Positions 53,204 to 62,477 of a DNA stretch of 64,000 bases are shown here, in pieces (the first letter of the stretch is position 1; every line of letters begins with the position of its first letter). The position numbers and the translations under genes are program-made. The stretch comes from Aureimonas endophytica (GTDB lineage: Bacteria > Pseudomonadota > Alphaproteobacteria > Rhizobiales > Rhizobiaceae). The notes beneath the pieces are model-generated. The model was not told the DNA's origin, searched no databases, and was given only the letters and a program-made list of their open reading frames with translations. The stretch is taken from positions 186,001 to 250,000 of the forward strand of contig NZ_BMIQ01000007.1 in NCBI RefSeq assembly GCF_014642635.1. Direction: 5' to 3'.

Positions 53204-54822
53204 GGGCGCGCCTCCGAAACCGATGCGGCGGGCCGCATCACCGCGTCGATATAGGCGGCCGGCCGATGGGCGGCGTCGGCGGCGGCGCGCATATAGGCCA
53301 TCACCGGCTCGCCGGCGATCGTCATCAGCACGCAGAGGCTGATGAGGCCCGTCACCGGCAGGAACTCGATCACCCGCACGCGCTGTACGCTCGCGCCCTC
53401 GTGCGGCGCCCAGAAGATGCGGATGCCGGTGCGCACCATGGCGAGCAGGGCGGCGAAGCCCGACGCGAGGAGCAGGCCGAGAAGCCCCCAGGCGGCGAGG
53501 CGCACCCTCTGGCCGGCCCCGAGCCCGGCCGGATCGAGCGCCGCCGTCATCATCGCGAACTTGGCGACGAAGCCGGACAGCGGCGGCAGGCCGGCGATCA
53601 GGATGGCGCAGGTGACGAAGCCGATGCCGAGCAGCGCGGTGACGGCGGGAATGGCGATGCCGACCTCCTCGCTCTCATGCGTCGCCTCGTTCTCCTCCTC
53701 GCCGAAGGCCTCGGCGGTGACGGCCAGCATGTCGGCGCCGGGCTCGCGACCGCGTTCCACGAGCTCGATCAGGAGGAAGAAGGCGCAGATCGCGAGGGAG
53801 GAGCTGACGAGATAGAAGAGCGCGCCCGCCGTGACGCCGGGCGTGGCGAGGCCGATCGCCGCGAGCAGCGTGCCGGAGGAGACGATGGTGCTGAAGCTCG
53901 CGATGCGGCCGAGCCCCTGCGAGGCGAGGACGCCGATCGCGCCGAAGCCGATCGTCGCGAGGCCGCCGGCGAGAAGCACGGCGCTGCCGAAGCCCGGCGC
54001 GCCGCCGCCCGGCCCGAAGAGCAGCAGGAAGAGGCGCAGGATCACGTAGATCGCCACCTTCGAGGTGATGACGAAGACCGCCGCGACCGGGGCGCTCGCC
54101 ACCGAATAGGCCTGGGGCAGCCAGAAGCAGAGCGGCCACATGCCCGCCTTGATCAGGAAGGCGATGCCGAGCAGCGCCGCTCCGGCCTCCAGGAGCGTGC
54201 GGTCGCCCGGCGCGATCAGCGGCAGGCGCGTCGCGAGATCGGCCATGTTGAGTGTGCCGGTCACACCGTAGACGAGGCTGACGCCGAGGAGGAACAGCAT
54301 CGAGGCGACGAGATTGATGGCGATGTAATGGAGGCCGGCGCGGATGCGGGCCGGCCCCGAGCCGTGGAGGAGAAGGCCGAAGGAGGCCGCCAGCATCACC
54401 TCGAAGAACACGAAGAGATTGAACAGGTCCCCCGTGAGGAAGGCGCCGTTCAGCCCCATCAGGAGCACCTGGAACAGCGTGTGGAAATGCGCGCCGGCGC
54501 CGTGCCAGCGGGCCAGCGAGAAGAGCAGCGTCGCGAGGCCGAGCAGGCTCGTCAGGAGCACCATCAGCGCCGAGAGCCGGTCCGCGACGAGCACGATGCC
54601 GAAGGGCGCCGGCCAGTCGCCCAGCCGGTAGACGCTGGTCGTGCCGCCGCCGGCATCGGCCTGGAGGAGCAGCGCCACCGCGACGGCGAGGAGGAGAAGC
54701 GTCGCGGCGACCGACAGGCCGGCCTTCAGCGCGCGGCGGCGCTCGTCGAAGAGCATGATGATCGCGGCGCCGGCAAGCGGCAGGAGCACCGGCAGGATCG
54801 GCAGATGGGCGGCGATGGGCAT
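53200..54822 (-). CDS. mnhD: Mrp antiporter subunit D
   Basis: A 540-residue, ~14-helix protein of the NuoL/M/N proton-translocating family. The conserved helix-5 Glu lies in FVFFEVMLAASFGLLL and a helix-7 Lys in AFLIKAGMWPLCFWLPQAYS. It is one of the two large ion-translocating subunits. Two bases separate it from mnhC. Confidence 0.94.
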   Translation of the reverse strand: MPIAAHLPILPVLLPLAGAAIIMLFDERRRALKAGLSVAATLLLLAVAVALLLQADAGGGTTSVYRLGDWPAPFGIVLVADRLSALMVLLTSLLGLATLLFSLARWHGAGAHFHTLFQVLLMGLNGAFLTGDLFNLFVFFEVMLAASFGLLLHGSGPARIRAGLHYIAINLVASMLFLLGVSLVYGVTGTLNMADLATRLPLIAPGDRTLLEAGAALLGIAFLIKAGMWPLCFWLPQAYSVASAPVAAVFVITSKVAIYVILRLFLLLFGPGGGAPGFGSAVLLAGGLATIGFGAIGVLASQGLGRIASFSTIVSSGTLLAAIGLATPGVTAGALFYLVSSSLAICAFFLLIELVERGREPGADMLAVTAEAFGEEENEATHESEEVGIAIPAVTALLGIGFVTCAILIAGLPPLSGFVAKFAMMTAALDPAGLGAGQRVRLAAWGLLGLLLASGFAALLAMVRTGIRIFWAPHEGASVQRVRVIEFLPVTGLISLCVLMTIAGEPVMAYMRAAADAAHRPAAYIDAVMRPAASVSEARP

Positions 54823-54824
54823 CG

Positions 54825-55175
54825 TCAGCGCGTCTCCCGGCCGTCGACATGGTCGCTGCCCGTCAGCCCGCGCGCGGCGAGCAGCACGACGAGGAACAGC
54901 GCCGTCATGGCGAAGCCGATGACGATGGCGGTGAGGACCAGCGCCTGCGGCAGAGGATCGGCATAGACGGCGAGCGTGCCGCTGCCGCCCTTGTCGAGGA
55001 TCGGCGGCAGGCCGACGCGCGGCTTGCCCATGCCCATGGCGAACATGAAGAGGTTCACCCCGTAGGAGACGAGGCTGATGCCGATGATCACCTGATAGGT
55101 GCGGGGCCGCAGGATCAGCCAGACCCCGGAGCCGACGAGACAGCCGATGGCGATGGCTAGAACGAGTTCCATCAT
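54825..55175 (-). CDS. mnhC: Mrp antiporter subunit C
   Basis: A 116-residue NuoK-like protein with three helices (VLAIAIGCLVGSGVWLILRP, VIIGISLVSYGVNLFMF, LVLTAIVIGFAMTALFLVV). Its ATG at 55175 overlaps the stop of the AB fusion gene by four bases; a second Met follows immediately. Confidence 0.93.
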   Translation of the reverse strand: MMELVLAIAIGCLVGSGVWLILRPRTYQVIIGISLVSYGVNLFMFAMGMGKPRVGLPPILDKGGSGTLAVYADPLPQALVLTAIVIGFAMTALFLVVLLAARGLTGSDHVDGRETR

Positions 55176-58108
55176 TCGCCTCCCGGGCCGAGGGTCGCCT
55201 CGGCCGCCGCCCGCCGCGCCGGCCTCGGCCGCCGGATCGACTGGTGGCCGATGGCGATCAGCATCAGGACGGTGGCGCCGACGACGAGGGCGAAGACGCC
55301 GAGATCGAAGAGCAGGGCGCTGGCCAGCGGCACTTCGCCGATCAGCGGAATCTCCGCATAGCGGAAATAGGAGGTGAGGAAGGGGCGGTCGAAGAGGGCG
55401 GCGCCCGCGCCCGTGGCGCCGGCGACGAGGAGGCCGAAGCTCATCCAGCGCACCGGGCGGATGCGCAGCCGCGCCTCGACCCAACGCGTGCCGCCGGCCA
55501 TGTATTGCAGGATGAAGCCGATCGACATGGCGACGCCGCCGGCGAAGCCCCCGCCCGGCAGGTCGTGGCCGCGCAGGAACAGATAGACGGCGAGCGTGCC
55601 GATCAGCGGGAACATCAGGCGCATGATGACGCCGGGCACGAGCAGATATTCCTCCGCCGTGTCGCCCGGCTTGCGGGCCTCGGCCGCCTCGTCGAACTCG
55701 TCCTGAATGCGCTGCTGCTCCGGCGCGTCGACGCTGTCCACGGCCGGGCGGAAGCGCAGCAGCAGCGCGAAGACGGTGAGGCTGACCGCGCCGAGGACGA
55801 CGATCTCGCCGAGCGTGTCGAAGCCGCGGAAATCGACCAAGATGACGTTGACGACATTGGTGCCGCCGCCTTCCGAATAGGCGCGTTCGAGAAAGAAGGC
55901 GGCGATCGAGTCGGTCAGCGGCCGGTTCATCACCGCATAGGCGATCGCGCCGGCGCCGAGCCCGGCGGCGAGCGCCAGGACGAGGTCGCGGCCGCGCCGG
56001 TAGCGCGTGCCGAGATCGGCCTCGTCCAGTCCGCCATGGCCGCGCACGCGCTTGGGCAGCCAGCGCAGGCCGAGGAGGATGAGGACGGTCGTCACCACCT
56101 CGACGAGAAGCTGGGTGATGGCGAGATCCGGGGCCGACAGCCAGGCGAAGGTGAGGCAGGTGACGAGGCCCGCGCCGCCGACGAGGACGAGGGCCGCGAG
56201 GCGCTGGAACTTCGCCATCACCGCCGCGCCGATCGCGCAGGCGATGCCGATCAGCCAGAGGAGCGCGAAGGGCAGGTCGATCTCCACCGGCCAGGCCTGG
56301 CGTGAGCCGAAGCCGTGCTGGGCGATGGGCGCGAGCGCGGCGACGAGCGCCAGGGCGACGACCAGCCGGAGCTGCGGCTGCAGCCGCCGCGTTTCCAGAA
56401 TGGCCTCCAGCGTGCGCGCCCAGCGCCAGGACAGGGTGACGAGCACGCGCTCGAAGATGCGGGCCGGGTCGACCCGGCGCAGCAGCGGCGCGCCGTCGCG
56501 GCTGGAGGCGAGCTCGCGCTGGAGGAGGCGGTAGAGCAGCGCCCCGCCGACAAGCGCCAGGATGCTCATGGCGAGCGGATAGTTGAAGCCGTGCCAGATC
56601 GAGAGGCTGTAGGCGGGCAGGTCTCGGCCGATCACGGCGCGGGCGGCGGTGGCGAGGACGTCGCCCGCGACGAGCGCCGGCAGGATGCCGACGACGAGAC
56701 AGGCGACGACGAGGAACTCCACCGGAAAGCGCATCAGCCGGGGCGGCTCGTGCGGCTCCTTCGGCAGGTCCGTCGGCGGCGGGCCGAAGAAGACGTTGTG
56801 CACGAAGCGGATCGAATAGGCGACGCTGAAGGCGCCGGCGAGCGTCGCGAGATAGGGCAGGGAATCGTCGAGGAGCGAGCCCTGATGGAACTCGACCGCT
56901 TCGGCGAAGAACATCTCCTTCGACAGGAAGCCGTTGAGGAGCGGCACGCCGGCCATGGCGGCGGCGGCGACCATGGCGAGCGTGGCGGTGACCGGCATGA
57001 AGCGGAAGAGGCCGGACAGCCGGCGCATGTCGCGCGTGCCCGTCTCGTGGTCGATGATGCCCGTCGCCATGAAGAGCGAGGCCTTGAAGGTGGCGTGGTT
57101 AAGGATGTGGAAGGTGGCCGCGACGGCGCCGAGCGGACTGCCGAGCCCGAAGAGCAGCGTGATGAGCCCGAGATGGCTGATCGTCGAATAGGCGAGAAGG
57201 CCCTTCAGGTCCTGCTGGAAGATCGCGAGCCAGGCGCCGACGAGAAGCGTGGCGAGGCCGGCCGAGCAGACGATGTAGAACCAGAGCTCGGTCTCGGCCA
57301 GGGCCGGCCAGAGCCGGGCCATGAGGAAGACGCCGGCCTTCACCATGGTGGCCGAATGGAGATAGGCCGAGACCGGGGTCGGCGCGGCCATGGCCTGGGG
57401 CAGCCAGAAATGGAAGGGAAACTGCGCGCTCTTCGTCAGCGCGCCGAGGAGGATGAGGATCAGCGCCGCCGGATAGAGCGGATCGGCCTGGATGCGCGGC
57501 CCGGCCGCCAGCACGGCGTCGAGCTCGTAGCTGCCGGCGATATGGCCGAGGACGAGGACGCCGCCGAGAAGGGCGAGACCGCCGAAGCCCGTCACCGTCA
57601 GCGCCATGCGCGCGCCGTCGCGCGCCGCCGCGTTGTGGCTCCAATAGCCGATCAGCAGGAAGGAGAAGAGGCTCGTCAGCTCCCAGAAGAAGACGAGCTG
57701 GATGAGATTGCCCGACAGGACCATGCCGAGCATCGCGCCCATGAAGGCGAGGAAGAAGGCGAAGAAGCGCGCCACCGGGTCCTTCGGCGACATGTAGTAG
57801 CGGGCATAGATGACGACGAGGAGGCCGATGCCGGTGACGAGGAAGGAGAAGAGCCAGGCGAGGCCGTCCATCCTCAGATCGAGGCCGAGGCCGAGGCTCG
57901 GCAGCCAGGCGAGACCGGCCTCCACCCGCCCGCCGTTCCGCACGTCCGAGTAGAGAAAGAGGGTGATCACAAGGCCGGCGAGCGCGATGCCGCCGGCGAT
58001 GAGGGCGTAGACGCGGCGGGCATTGGTCGGCAGGAGCAGCGCGGCGACGGAGCCGACGAAAGGCAGGACGAGAAGGAGCAGCAGGAACCCGTTCGCCATC
58101 TCGGTCAA
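55172..58108 (-). CDS. mnhA: Mrp antiporter subunits A and B fused
   Basis: A 978-residue membrane protein. Residues 1-~500 are the NuoL-like antiporter domain (VFFWELTSLFSFLLIGYW with the key Glu; ALTKSAQFPFHFWLPQAM with the key Lys). Residues ~600-770 are the MnhA C-terminal region and ~800-965 the MnhB domain (GHDLPGGGFAGGVAMSIGF). The A-B fusion defines group-2 Mrp operons, known from rhizobia (pha). The start at 58108 is a TTG with GAGGAGAG just upstream; an ATG nine bases later is the alternative. First gene of a six-gene operon for Na+/K+ efflux and alkali tolerance. Confidence 0.95.
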   Translation of the reverse strand: MTEMANGFLLLLLVLPFVGSVAALLLPTNARRVYALIAGGIALAGLVITLFLYSDVRNGGRVEAGLAWLPSLGLGLDLRMDGLAWLFSFLVTGIGLLVVIYARYYMSPKDPVARFFAFFLAFMGAMLGMVLSGNLIQLVFFWELTSLFSFLLIGYWSHNAAARDGARMALTVTGFGGLALLGGVLVLGHIAGSYELDAVLAAGPRIQADPLYPAALILILLGALTKSAQFPFHFWLPQAMAAPTPVSAYLHSATMVKAGVFLMARLWPALAETELWFYIVCSAGLATLLVGAWLAIFQQDLKGLLAYSTISHLGLITLLFGLGSPLGAVAATFHILNHATFKASLFMATGIIDHETGTRDMRRLSGLFRFMPVTATLAMVAAAAMAGVPLLNGFLSKEMFFAEAVEFHQGSLLDDSLPYLATLAGAFSVAYSIRFVHNVFFGPPPTDLPKEPHEPPRLMRFPVEFLVVACLVVGILPALVAGDVLATAARAVIGRDLPAYSLSIWHGFNYPLAMSILALVGGALLYRLLQRELASSRDGAPLLRRVDPARIFERVLVTLSWRWARTLEAILETRRLQPQLRLVVALALVAALAPIAQHGFGSRQAWPVEIDLPFALLWLIGIACAIGAAVMAKFQRLAALVLVGGAGLVTCLTFAWLSAPDLAITQLLVEVVTTVLILLGLRWLPKRVRGHGGLDEADLGTRYRRGRDLVLALAAGLGAGAIAYAVMNRPLTDSIAAFFLERAYSEGGGTNVVNVILVDFRGFDTLGEIVVLGAVSLTVFALLLRFRPAVDSVDAPEQQRIQDEFDEAAEARKPGDTAEEYLLVPGVIMRLMFPLIGTLAVYLFLRGHDLPGGGFAGGVAMSIGFILQYMAGGTRWVEARLRIRPVRWMSFGLLVAGATGAGAALFDRPFLTSYFRYAEIPLIGEVPLASALLFDLGVFALVVGATVLMLIAIGHQSIRRPRPARRAAAEATLGPGGE

Positions 58109-58151
58109 TGTCTCTCCTCGGATTCGCGCGTCGCGGCCCTATTGTCAGGCG

Positions 58152-58168
58152 TCAACCATTAAGGTTGA
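58152..58168. promoter_or_regulatory. Palindrome in the Mrp/HTH divergent promoter
   Basis: TCAACC-ATTAA-GGTTGA, perfect 6-bp arms, lies in the 91-base gap between the Mrp operon and the small HTH gene. It could be the operator of that HTH protein and could touch both promoters. Function inferred from position. Confidence 0.5.
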
Positions 58169-58199
58169 AATTGTCCGAAAGATTCAAGGGTTCGGCGGG

Positions 58200-58487
58200 A
58201 TGATTTTGAGGCCGGAACAGTGTCGCGCCGCGCGCGGCCTGCTCGATTGGACGCAGGAGGAGCTGGCCTTGCGGGCGGGCGTGTCCCGCAGCACGGTGCG
58301 CGATTTCGAGAAGGAGCGCCACCATTTGAACCGTGGCTCGGAACAGCAGCTCGTCGATGCCTTCGCCCGCGAGGGCGTCGAGCTCGTCGCGCTGGCGAAT
58401 GGCTGTATCGGCGTGCACCGGCTGTCGGCCGTCCCGGACGGCTCCGACGCCTCCCGGGCGGCCGAAGCCTGCCTCAAGGACCGCTGA
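58200..58487 (+). CDS. Small XRE-family transcriptional regulator
   Basis: A 95-residue protein: XRE helix-turn-helix at residues ~5-60 (RAARGLLDWTQEELALRAGVS then STVRDFEKERH) and a short beta hairpin tail (GVELVALANGCIGVHRL), a plan common in alphaproteobacteria. The ATG at 58200 follows GGCGGG. It is divergent from the Mrp operon across a gap that holds a palindrome, so it may regulate itself and the antiporter. Its 3' end overlaps the convergent GNAT gene by 14 bases. Confidence 0.82.
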   Translation: MILRPEQCRAARGLLDWTQEELALRAGVSRSTVRDFEKERHHLNRGSEQQLVDAFAREGVELVALANGCIGVHRLSAVPDGSDASRAAEACLKDR

Positions 58488-58941
58488 AGCGGATCACGTA
58501 GCTCGACCAGTCGGCCGGCACCGCCACCGAATCGTAGAAGAGCCGGTTCGTGCCGGCATTGCGCGGGGCATGCAGCACCAGCTTCGACCAACCGCGCGTA
58601 TCGGCTTCCTCCGCCAGGAGGTCGACCATCGCGCGGGCGATGCCCTTCCGGCGGTGCTGATGGTGAACATAGAGATGGTCGGCGAGGCCGGCGCGCATGC
58701 CTGTCCAGGGATCGGGCAGGTCGTAGAACATCAGGAATCCGACCAGGACGCCTTCCAGCCGCGCGCCGAGGAGCTCGGCCGTGCGATCCTGCAGAAGCTG
58801 CTCGGCATAGACCTTGTCCGGGGCGCCCGGCGCGCCGCGCAGCATGGCCTGGTTATAGGCGGCCAGAAGCGGCGCCAGATCGCGTGCGTCCTTTAGGCGC
58901 AACAGGCGGATGTCGATATCGGGATGCGGCAGGGATTCCAT
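58474..58941 (-). CDS. GNAT-family N-acetyltransferase
   Basis: A 155-residue acetyltransferase. The acetyl-CoA pyrophosphate loop is HHQHRRKGIARAM (Q/R-x-x-G-x-A) and the C-terminal GTNRLFYDSV helix is typical. The substrate cannot be read from the sequence. It is convergent with the HTH gene. Confidence 0.88.
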   Translation of the reverse strand: MESLPHPDIDIRLLRLKDARDLAPLLAAYNQAMLRGAPGAPDKVYAEQLLQDRTAELLGARLEGVLVGFLMFYDLPDPWTGMRAGLADHLYVHHQHRRKGIARAMVDLLAEEADTRGWSKLVLHAPRNAGTNRLFYDSVAVPADWSSYVIRFSGP

Positions 58942-59118
58942 GAGGTCCTGTCCTGCGGATCGGCCGATGCGTCAAGCACTACCGCCGAGCCTGGCCTCGT
59001 TTTCGAAGGAACGGCTAGGCGGCCATGCATGTTCACGCAACCTCAAAGAGAATGATGAGCTAGGATAGGGCCGCAATCCCAGAACATGCGAGACGTTTCC
59101 ATTTCGAGGAAATCGTTC

Positions 59119-59547
59119 ATGCCGGGTCCTTCATTTCCACGATCGTCCTTTCCCTTGCTGTCCTGTTCCCGCGGCGCCAGCGCCGTCGAGTTCGCGCTCG
59201 TCGTGCCGTTTCTCTGCCTCATCCTCTTCGGGATCATGGTGGTCGGGGTTTTTCTCGGCCTCGCCCATTCGCTCGAACAGATCGCCGCCGATGCCGGCCG
59301 ATATGCGGTGGTGGGGCTGGCCGCCGAGGAGCGGCACCGGCTTGCCGAGCAATGGGTCCTGGCGCGGGCCGACCAATATCCGCTTCTCGCCCAGACGCGC
59401 CTCAGCGCCAGCACGGAGGAGGTGGGCAACGCCTTCACGGTGCGGGTGCGCTACGACGCCTCGGCGCTGCCGCGCGTGCCGTTTCTCGACGCCTTCTTCG
59501 AGACGCCGAAGGAAATCACGCGCTCCTCGACCTATGCCGTTCCGTGA
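59119..59547 (+). CDS. TadE-like pilus assembly protein
   Basis: A 142-residue protein: basic N-terminus, TadE helix (GASAVEFALVVPFLCLILFG), then an extracytoplasmic domain (~100 residues). GAGGA at 59106-59110, eight bases before the ATG at 59119, favours this start over an in-frame ATG at 59086. The last bases overlap the GTG of the next gene (GTGA), so the two are translationally coupled. A second TadE/TadG locus in the window, apart from that at 28.3-30.9 kb. Confidence 0.83.
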   Translation: MPGPSFPRSSFPLLSCSRGASAVEFALVVPFLCLILFGIMVVGVFLGLAHSLEQIAADAGRYAVVGLAAEERHRLAEQWVLARADQYPLLAQTRLSASTEEVGNAFTVRVRYDASALPRVPFLDAFFETPKEITRSSTYAVP

Positions 59548-61181
59548 CCGGGGCGGCCCGGCGCTTCGTCGGCGCGCGGCGGGGCGCGATCGCGATCGTC
59601 TTCGCCATTCTCGCCCCGGCGCTGCTCTGCGCCTGCGTCCTCGCGGCGGATGTCGGCACGCTCTATCTCGACCGGCGCGCGCTCCAGAAGGCGGTCGATG
59701 CCGCGGCGCTCGCCGCCGCGCGCCGGCCGGCGACCGCCGAAGCCGAGGCGCGGCGGATGCTGGCCGCGAACGGGGCGGCGGATGCCCGCTTCGAGATCGG
59801 CTTCGGTCATTACGCCTTCGATGCGGCCGTCAGGCCGGAGCGCCGTTTCGAGGCGCGGCCGAGCCTCGACAATGCGGTCTCGGTCGCGGCGTCGCGCACG
59901 GTCCCTCTCTACTTCGCGCGCCTCTTCGGGCGTGAGATCCAGACGATCGGCGCCACGGCGCGGGCGGCCATCCGGCCCGAAGTTTCCTTTTCCATCGGCA
60001 GCCGGCTGGCCTCGGTCGAGCCGAACCTGCTCCCGCCGCTCCTCGGCGCCGATCTCGGGCTTTCGGTGCTCGACTATCGCGCGCTTCTCCGCGCCAACGC
60101 GCCGCTCGGCGCGATGCTCGCGCGGCTTGCCGCCACGACCGGCCTGCCGCCCGGCGCGACGGTCGGGGCGGTGCTGGACCGGCCGGTCCGGCTGCGGCTG
60201 CTGCTCGGCGCCTCGGCCGACGCGCTCGCCGAACTCGGCGATGCGGGCGGCGCGGCGGCGGCGCGCCAGGCGGGACGATCGGTGCTGGCGGGCGCGATCG
60301 ACCTCGCGCCCGGCGAGGTGCTGCGGGTCGACGACCGGCTGCTCGTCGTGCCGCTCGACGGGCCGGGCCGGGCCCTTTCGGGGCGGGTCTCGGTGCTCGG
60401 GCTCCTGTCGGCGGCGATCGGCCGGCACGACGAGGGCAATGCCGTCGCCGCCCGGCTCGCTTTGCCGGGCATCGCGACGGCCGCGCTCGATCTTCTTCTC
60501 GGCGAGGGGCTGCAGCGACTGCCGCCGATCGCCCTCGGCAATGCCCCGATCGCCCTCGGCACGGCGCAGGCGCGGCTGCGTCTGGCGCTGCGGACGGGCG
60601 GTCTCGGCGCCAGCCTCGGCGCCGAACTCGACTTGCCGCTGGAGGCCGTCCTCGCCGGCGCGCGGGTCGAGCTCGTATCCGCCTCCTGTTCGGGCGACCC
60701 GGCGCGGCGCGAGGTGCGGCTTCTCGCCTATCCCGGCCTGTTGCGCGTGTCGCTCGGCCGCTCGTCCAAGCCGCTGGAGGCGATCGGCGTCGAGGACAGC
60801 CCGGCGCGGGCCACCATTCTCAGCCTGCCTCTCCTGCGCGTGGAAGCGGCGAGCACGGTCGCCGTCCGGCAGGACATGCCGGTTCCGCTGGTCTTCAGGG
60901 GAACGGAGATCGGCGACGGGACGACACGGACGGCGAGAACGAAACTCTTCGCGAGCAGTCTCGTCGCCAGCCTCTTCGGCGAGGCGTCGCTGACGGTGCA
61001 TGCCGGGCCGCTCGGTCTCGCGCCCGCTCTGCCCTGGGAATTGAAGGGAGTGCTCGCGACGCTCGCCGCGCCGATCGACGACCTTCTCGGCGCCGCCCTG
61101 TCGCTCGCCGGCATCGGGCTCGGCGAAGTGGACGTCCGGGTCGACGATCTCGTCTGCTCGGACGTCCGGCTGGTGGGCTGA
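59544..61181 (+). CDS. TadG-like pilus assembly protein without VWA domain
   Basis: A 545-residue protein starting at a GTG overlapping the previous stop. The N-terminal helix (GAIAIVFAILAPALLCACVLA) and the coil DRRALQKAVDAAALAAAR are the TadG signature. The rest is a long extracytoplasmic region of Leu/Ala-rich repeats with few Cys (SASCSG, DLVCSD near the end, possibly a disulfide) and no von Willebrand domain. Length is above the usual TadG. It differs strongly from the VWA-bearing TadG at 29.6 kb. Confidence 0.82.
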   Translation: MTGAARRFVGARRGAIAIVFAILAPALLCACVLAADVGTLYLDRRALQKAVDAAALAAARRPATAEAEARRMLAANGAADARFEIGFGHYAFDAAVRPERRFEARPSLDNAVSVAASRTVPLYFARLFGREIQTIGATARAAIRPEVSFSIGSRLASVEPNLLPPLLGADLGLSVLDYRALLRANAPLGAMLARLAATTGLPPGATVGAVLDRPVRLRLLLGASADALAELGDAGGAAAARQAGRSVLAGAIDLAPGEVLRVDDRLLVVPLDGPGRALSGRVSVLGLLSAAIGRHDEGNAVAARLALPGIATAALDLLLGEGLQRLPPIALGNAPIALGTAQARLRLALRTGGLGASLGAELDLPLEAVLAGARVELVSASCSGDPARREVRLLAYPGLLRVSLGRSSKPLEAIGVEDSPARATILSLPLLRVEAASTVAVRQDMPVPLVFRGTEIGDGTTRTARTKLFASSLVASLFGEASLTVHAGPLGLAPALPWELKGVLATLAAPIDDLLGAALSLAGIGLGEVDVRVDDLVCSDVRLVG

Positions 61182-61218
61182 CGGGGAGGGGCGGACCCGT
61201 CCCCGAGCCCGCCGCCTG

Positions 61219-62199
61219 TTACTCGGCCGCCTGACGCACGCCTTCGCCGAGACGCTCGGCGATCAGCTTGCGCATCTTCAGGAGATCGGCGGCGAACTGG
61301 CGGATGCCCTCGGCGAGCTTCTCGGTCGCCATCGCATCCTCGTTCATCGCCCAGCGGAAGCTCTTCTCGTCATAGGAGACGCGCTCCGGCGCGGCGCCGC
61401 CGGCCTCGGGCGACAGCTTGCGCTCCAGCGTGCCCTCGGCCTTGGCCAGTTCGTCGAGGAGGTTCGGCGAGATGGTCAGGCGGTCGCAGCCCGCCAGTTC
61501 CTCGATCTCGCCCGTGTTGCGGAAGGAGGCGCCCATGACGACGGTCTTGATGCCGTGCGCCTTATAGTACTGATAGATCTCCTTGACCGACTGGACGCCC
61601 GGGTCCTCGGCGGCGGTGAACTGCTTGCCGCTCGCCTTGACGTGCCAGTCGAGGATGCGCCCGACGAAGGGCGAGATCAGGAAGGCGCCGGCCTCGGCGG
61701 CGGCGATCGCCTGCGCCTTGTTGAAGATCAGCGTCATGTTGCAGTCGATGCCGGCCTTCTGCAGCTGCTCGGCCGCGCGGATGCCTTCCCAGGTCGAGCC
61801 GAGCTTGACCAGGATGCGGTCCTTCGAGACGCCGCGCTCGGCATAGGCCTCGACGATCTCATGCGCCTTGCGCACCGAACCCTCGACATCGAAGGACAGA
61901 TCGGCATCGACCTCGGTCGACACGCGGCCCTCGACCAGCTTGGACAGTTCGGCGCCGACGGAGATCGCGAGACGGTCGCCGATCTTCACCACGCGCTGCT
62001 CGGCCGACAGGTTCTGCGAGCGGCCCCAGTCCAGCGCCTCGTCGAACTTCTCGGCGAAGAGCGGCAGGCCGATCGCCTTCAGGACCAGGGAGGGATTGGT
62101 GGTGCAGTCCACCGGCTTCAGGCGCTTGACGGCTTCGATGTCGCCGGTATCGGCGACGACGAGCGTCATTTCGCGCAGTTGCTCGAGCTTGCTGGGCAT
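61219..62199 (-). CDS. tal: Transaldolase
   Basis: A 326-residue cytoplasmic TalB-type transaldolase of the pentose phosphate pathway. The Schiff-base lysine is K132 in [12 protein letters not shown], the same number as in Escherichia coli Tal[13 protein letters not shown] (residues 31-42) is the phosphate-binding signature. The ATG at 62199 is used; a longer frame starting at 62355 has no family match. It stands alone between the TadG-like gene and the porin. Confidence 0.95.
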   Translation of the reverse strand: MPSKLEQLREMTLVVADTGDIEAVKRLKPVDCTTNPSLVLKAIGLPLFAEKFDEALDWGRSQNLSAEQRVVKIGDRLAISVGAELSKLVEGRVSTEVDADLSFDVEGSVRKAHEIVEAYAERGVSKDRILVKLGSTWEGIRAAEQLQKAGIDCNMTLIFNKAQAIAAAEAGAFLISPFVGRILDWHVKASGKQFTAAEDPGVQSVKEIYQYYKAHGIKTVVMGASFRNTGEIEELAGCDRLTISPNLLDELAKAEGTLERKLSPEAGGAAPERVSYDEKSFRWAMNEDAMATEKLAEGIRQFAADLLKMRKLIAERLGEGVRQAAE

Positions 62200-62477
62200 G
62201 GCTCTTCTCCCGGTCGAATCGATGCGGATGAACTCGGCGCCTATATAGGCGCTCTTGCCCGCGAATCCGACCCCCGGCCGGAATTTCTCGGGCTCGGCCA
62301 AGGGCTGCGATCGTGCCGGCCACACGGCGAAAGCGTGACGAGGGCGCCACAGCATCGAAACGATCAGTTCGATTTAGCCGCCAAACCATTGATGCGAGGG
62401 GACCTTTCTCCGTACCGTCCATTCGATGAATGCGGGTGCCGGTCCATCGGAGCGGCGGGTCGCGGAAAGGGAATGCC

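Noticed and set aside
53266-54966. Plus-strand open frame of about 566 codons opposite mnhD
   Set aside because: Mirror of a membrane-protein gene; the Glu/Arg/Gln-rich translation is what antisense of hydrophobic codons gives.
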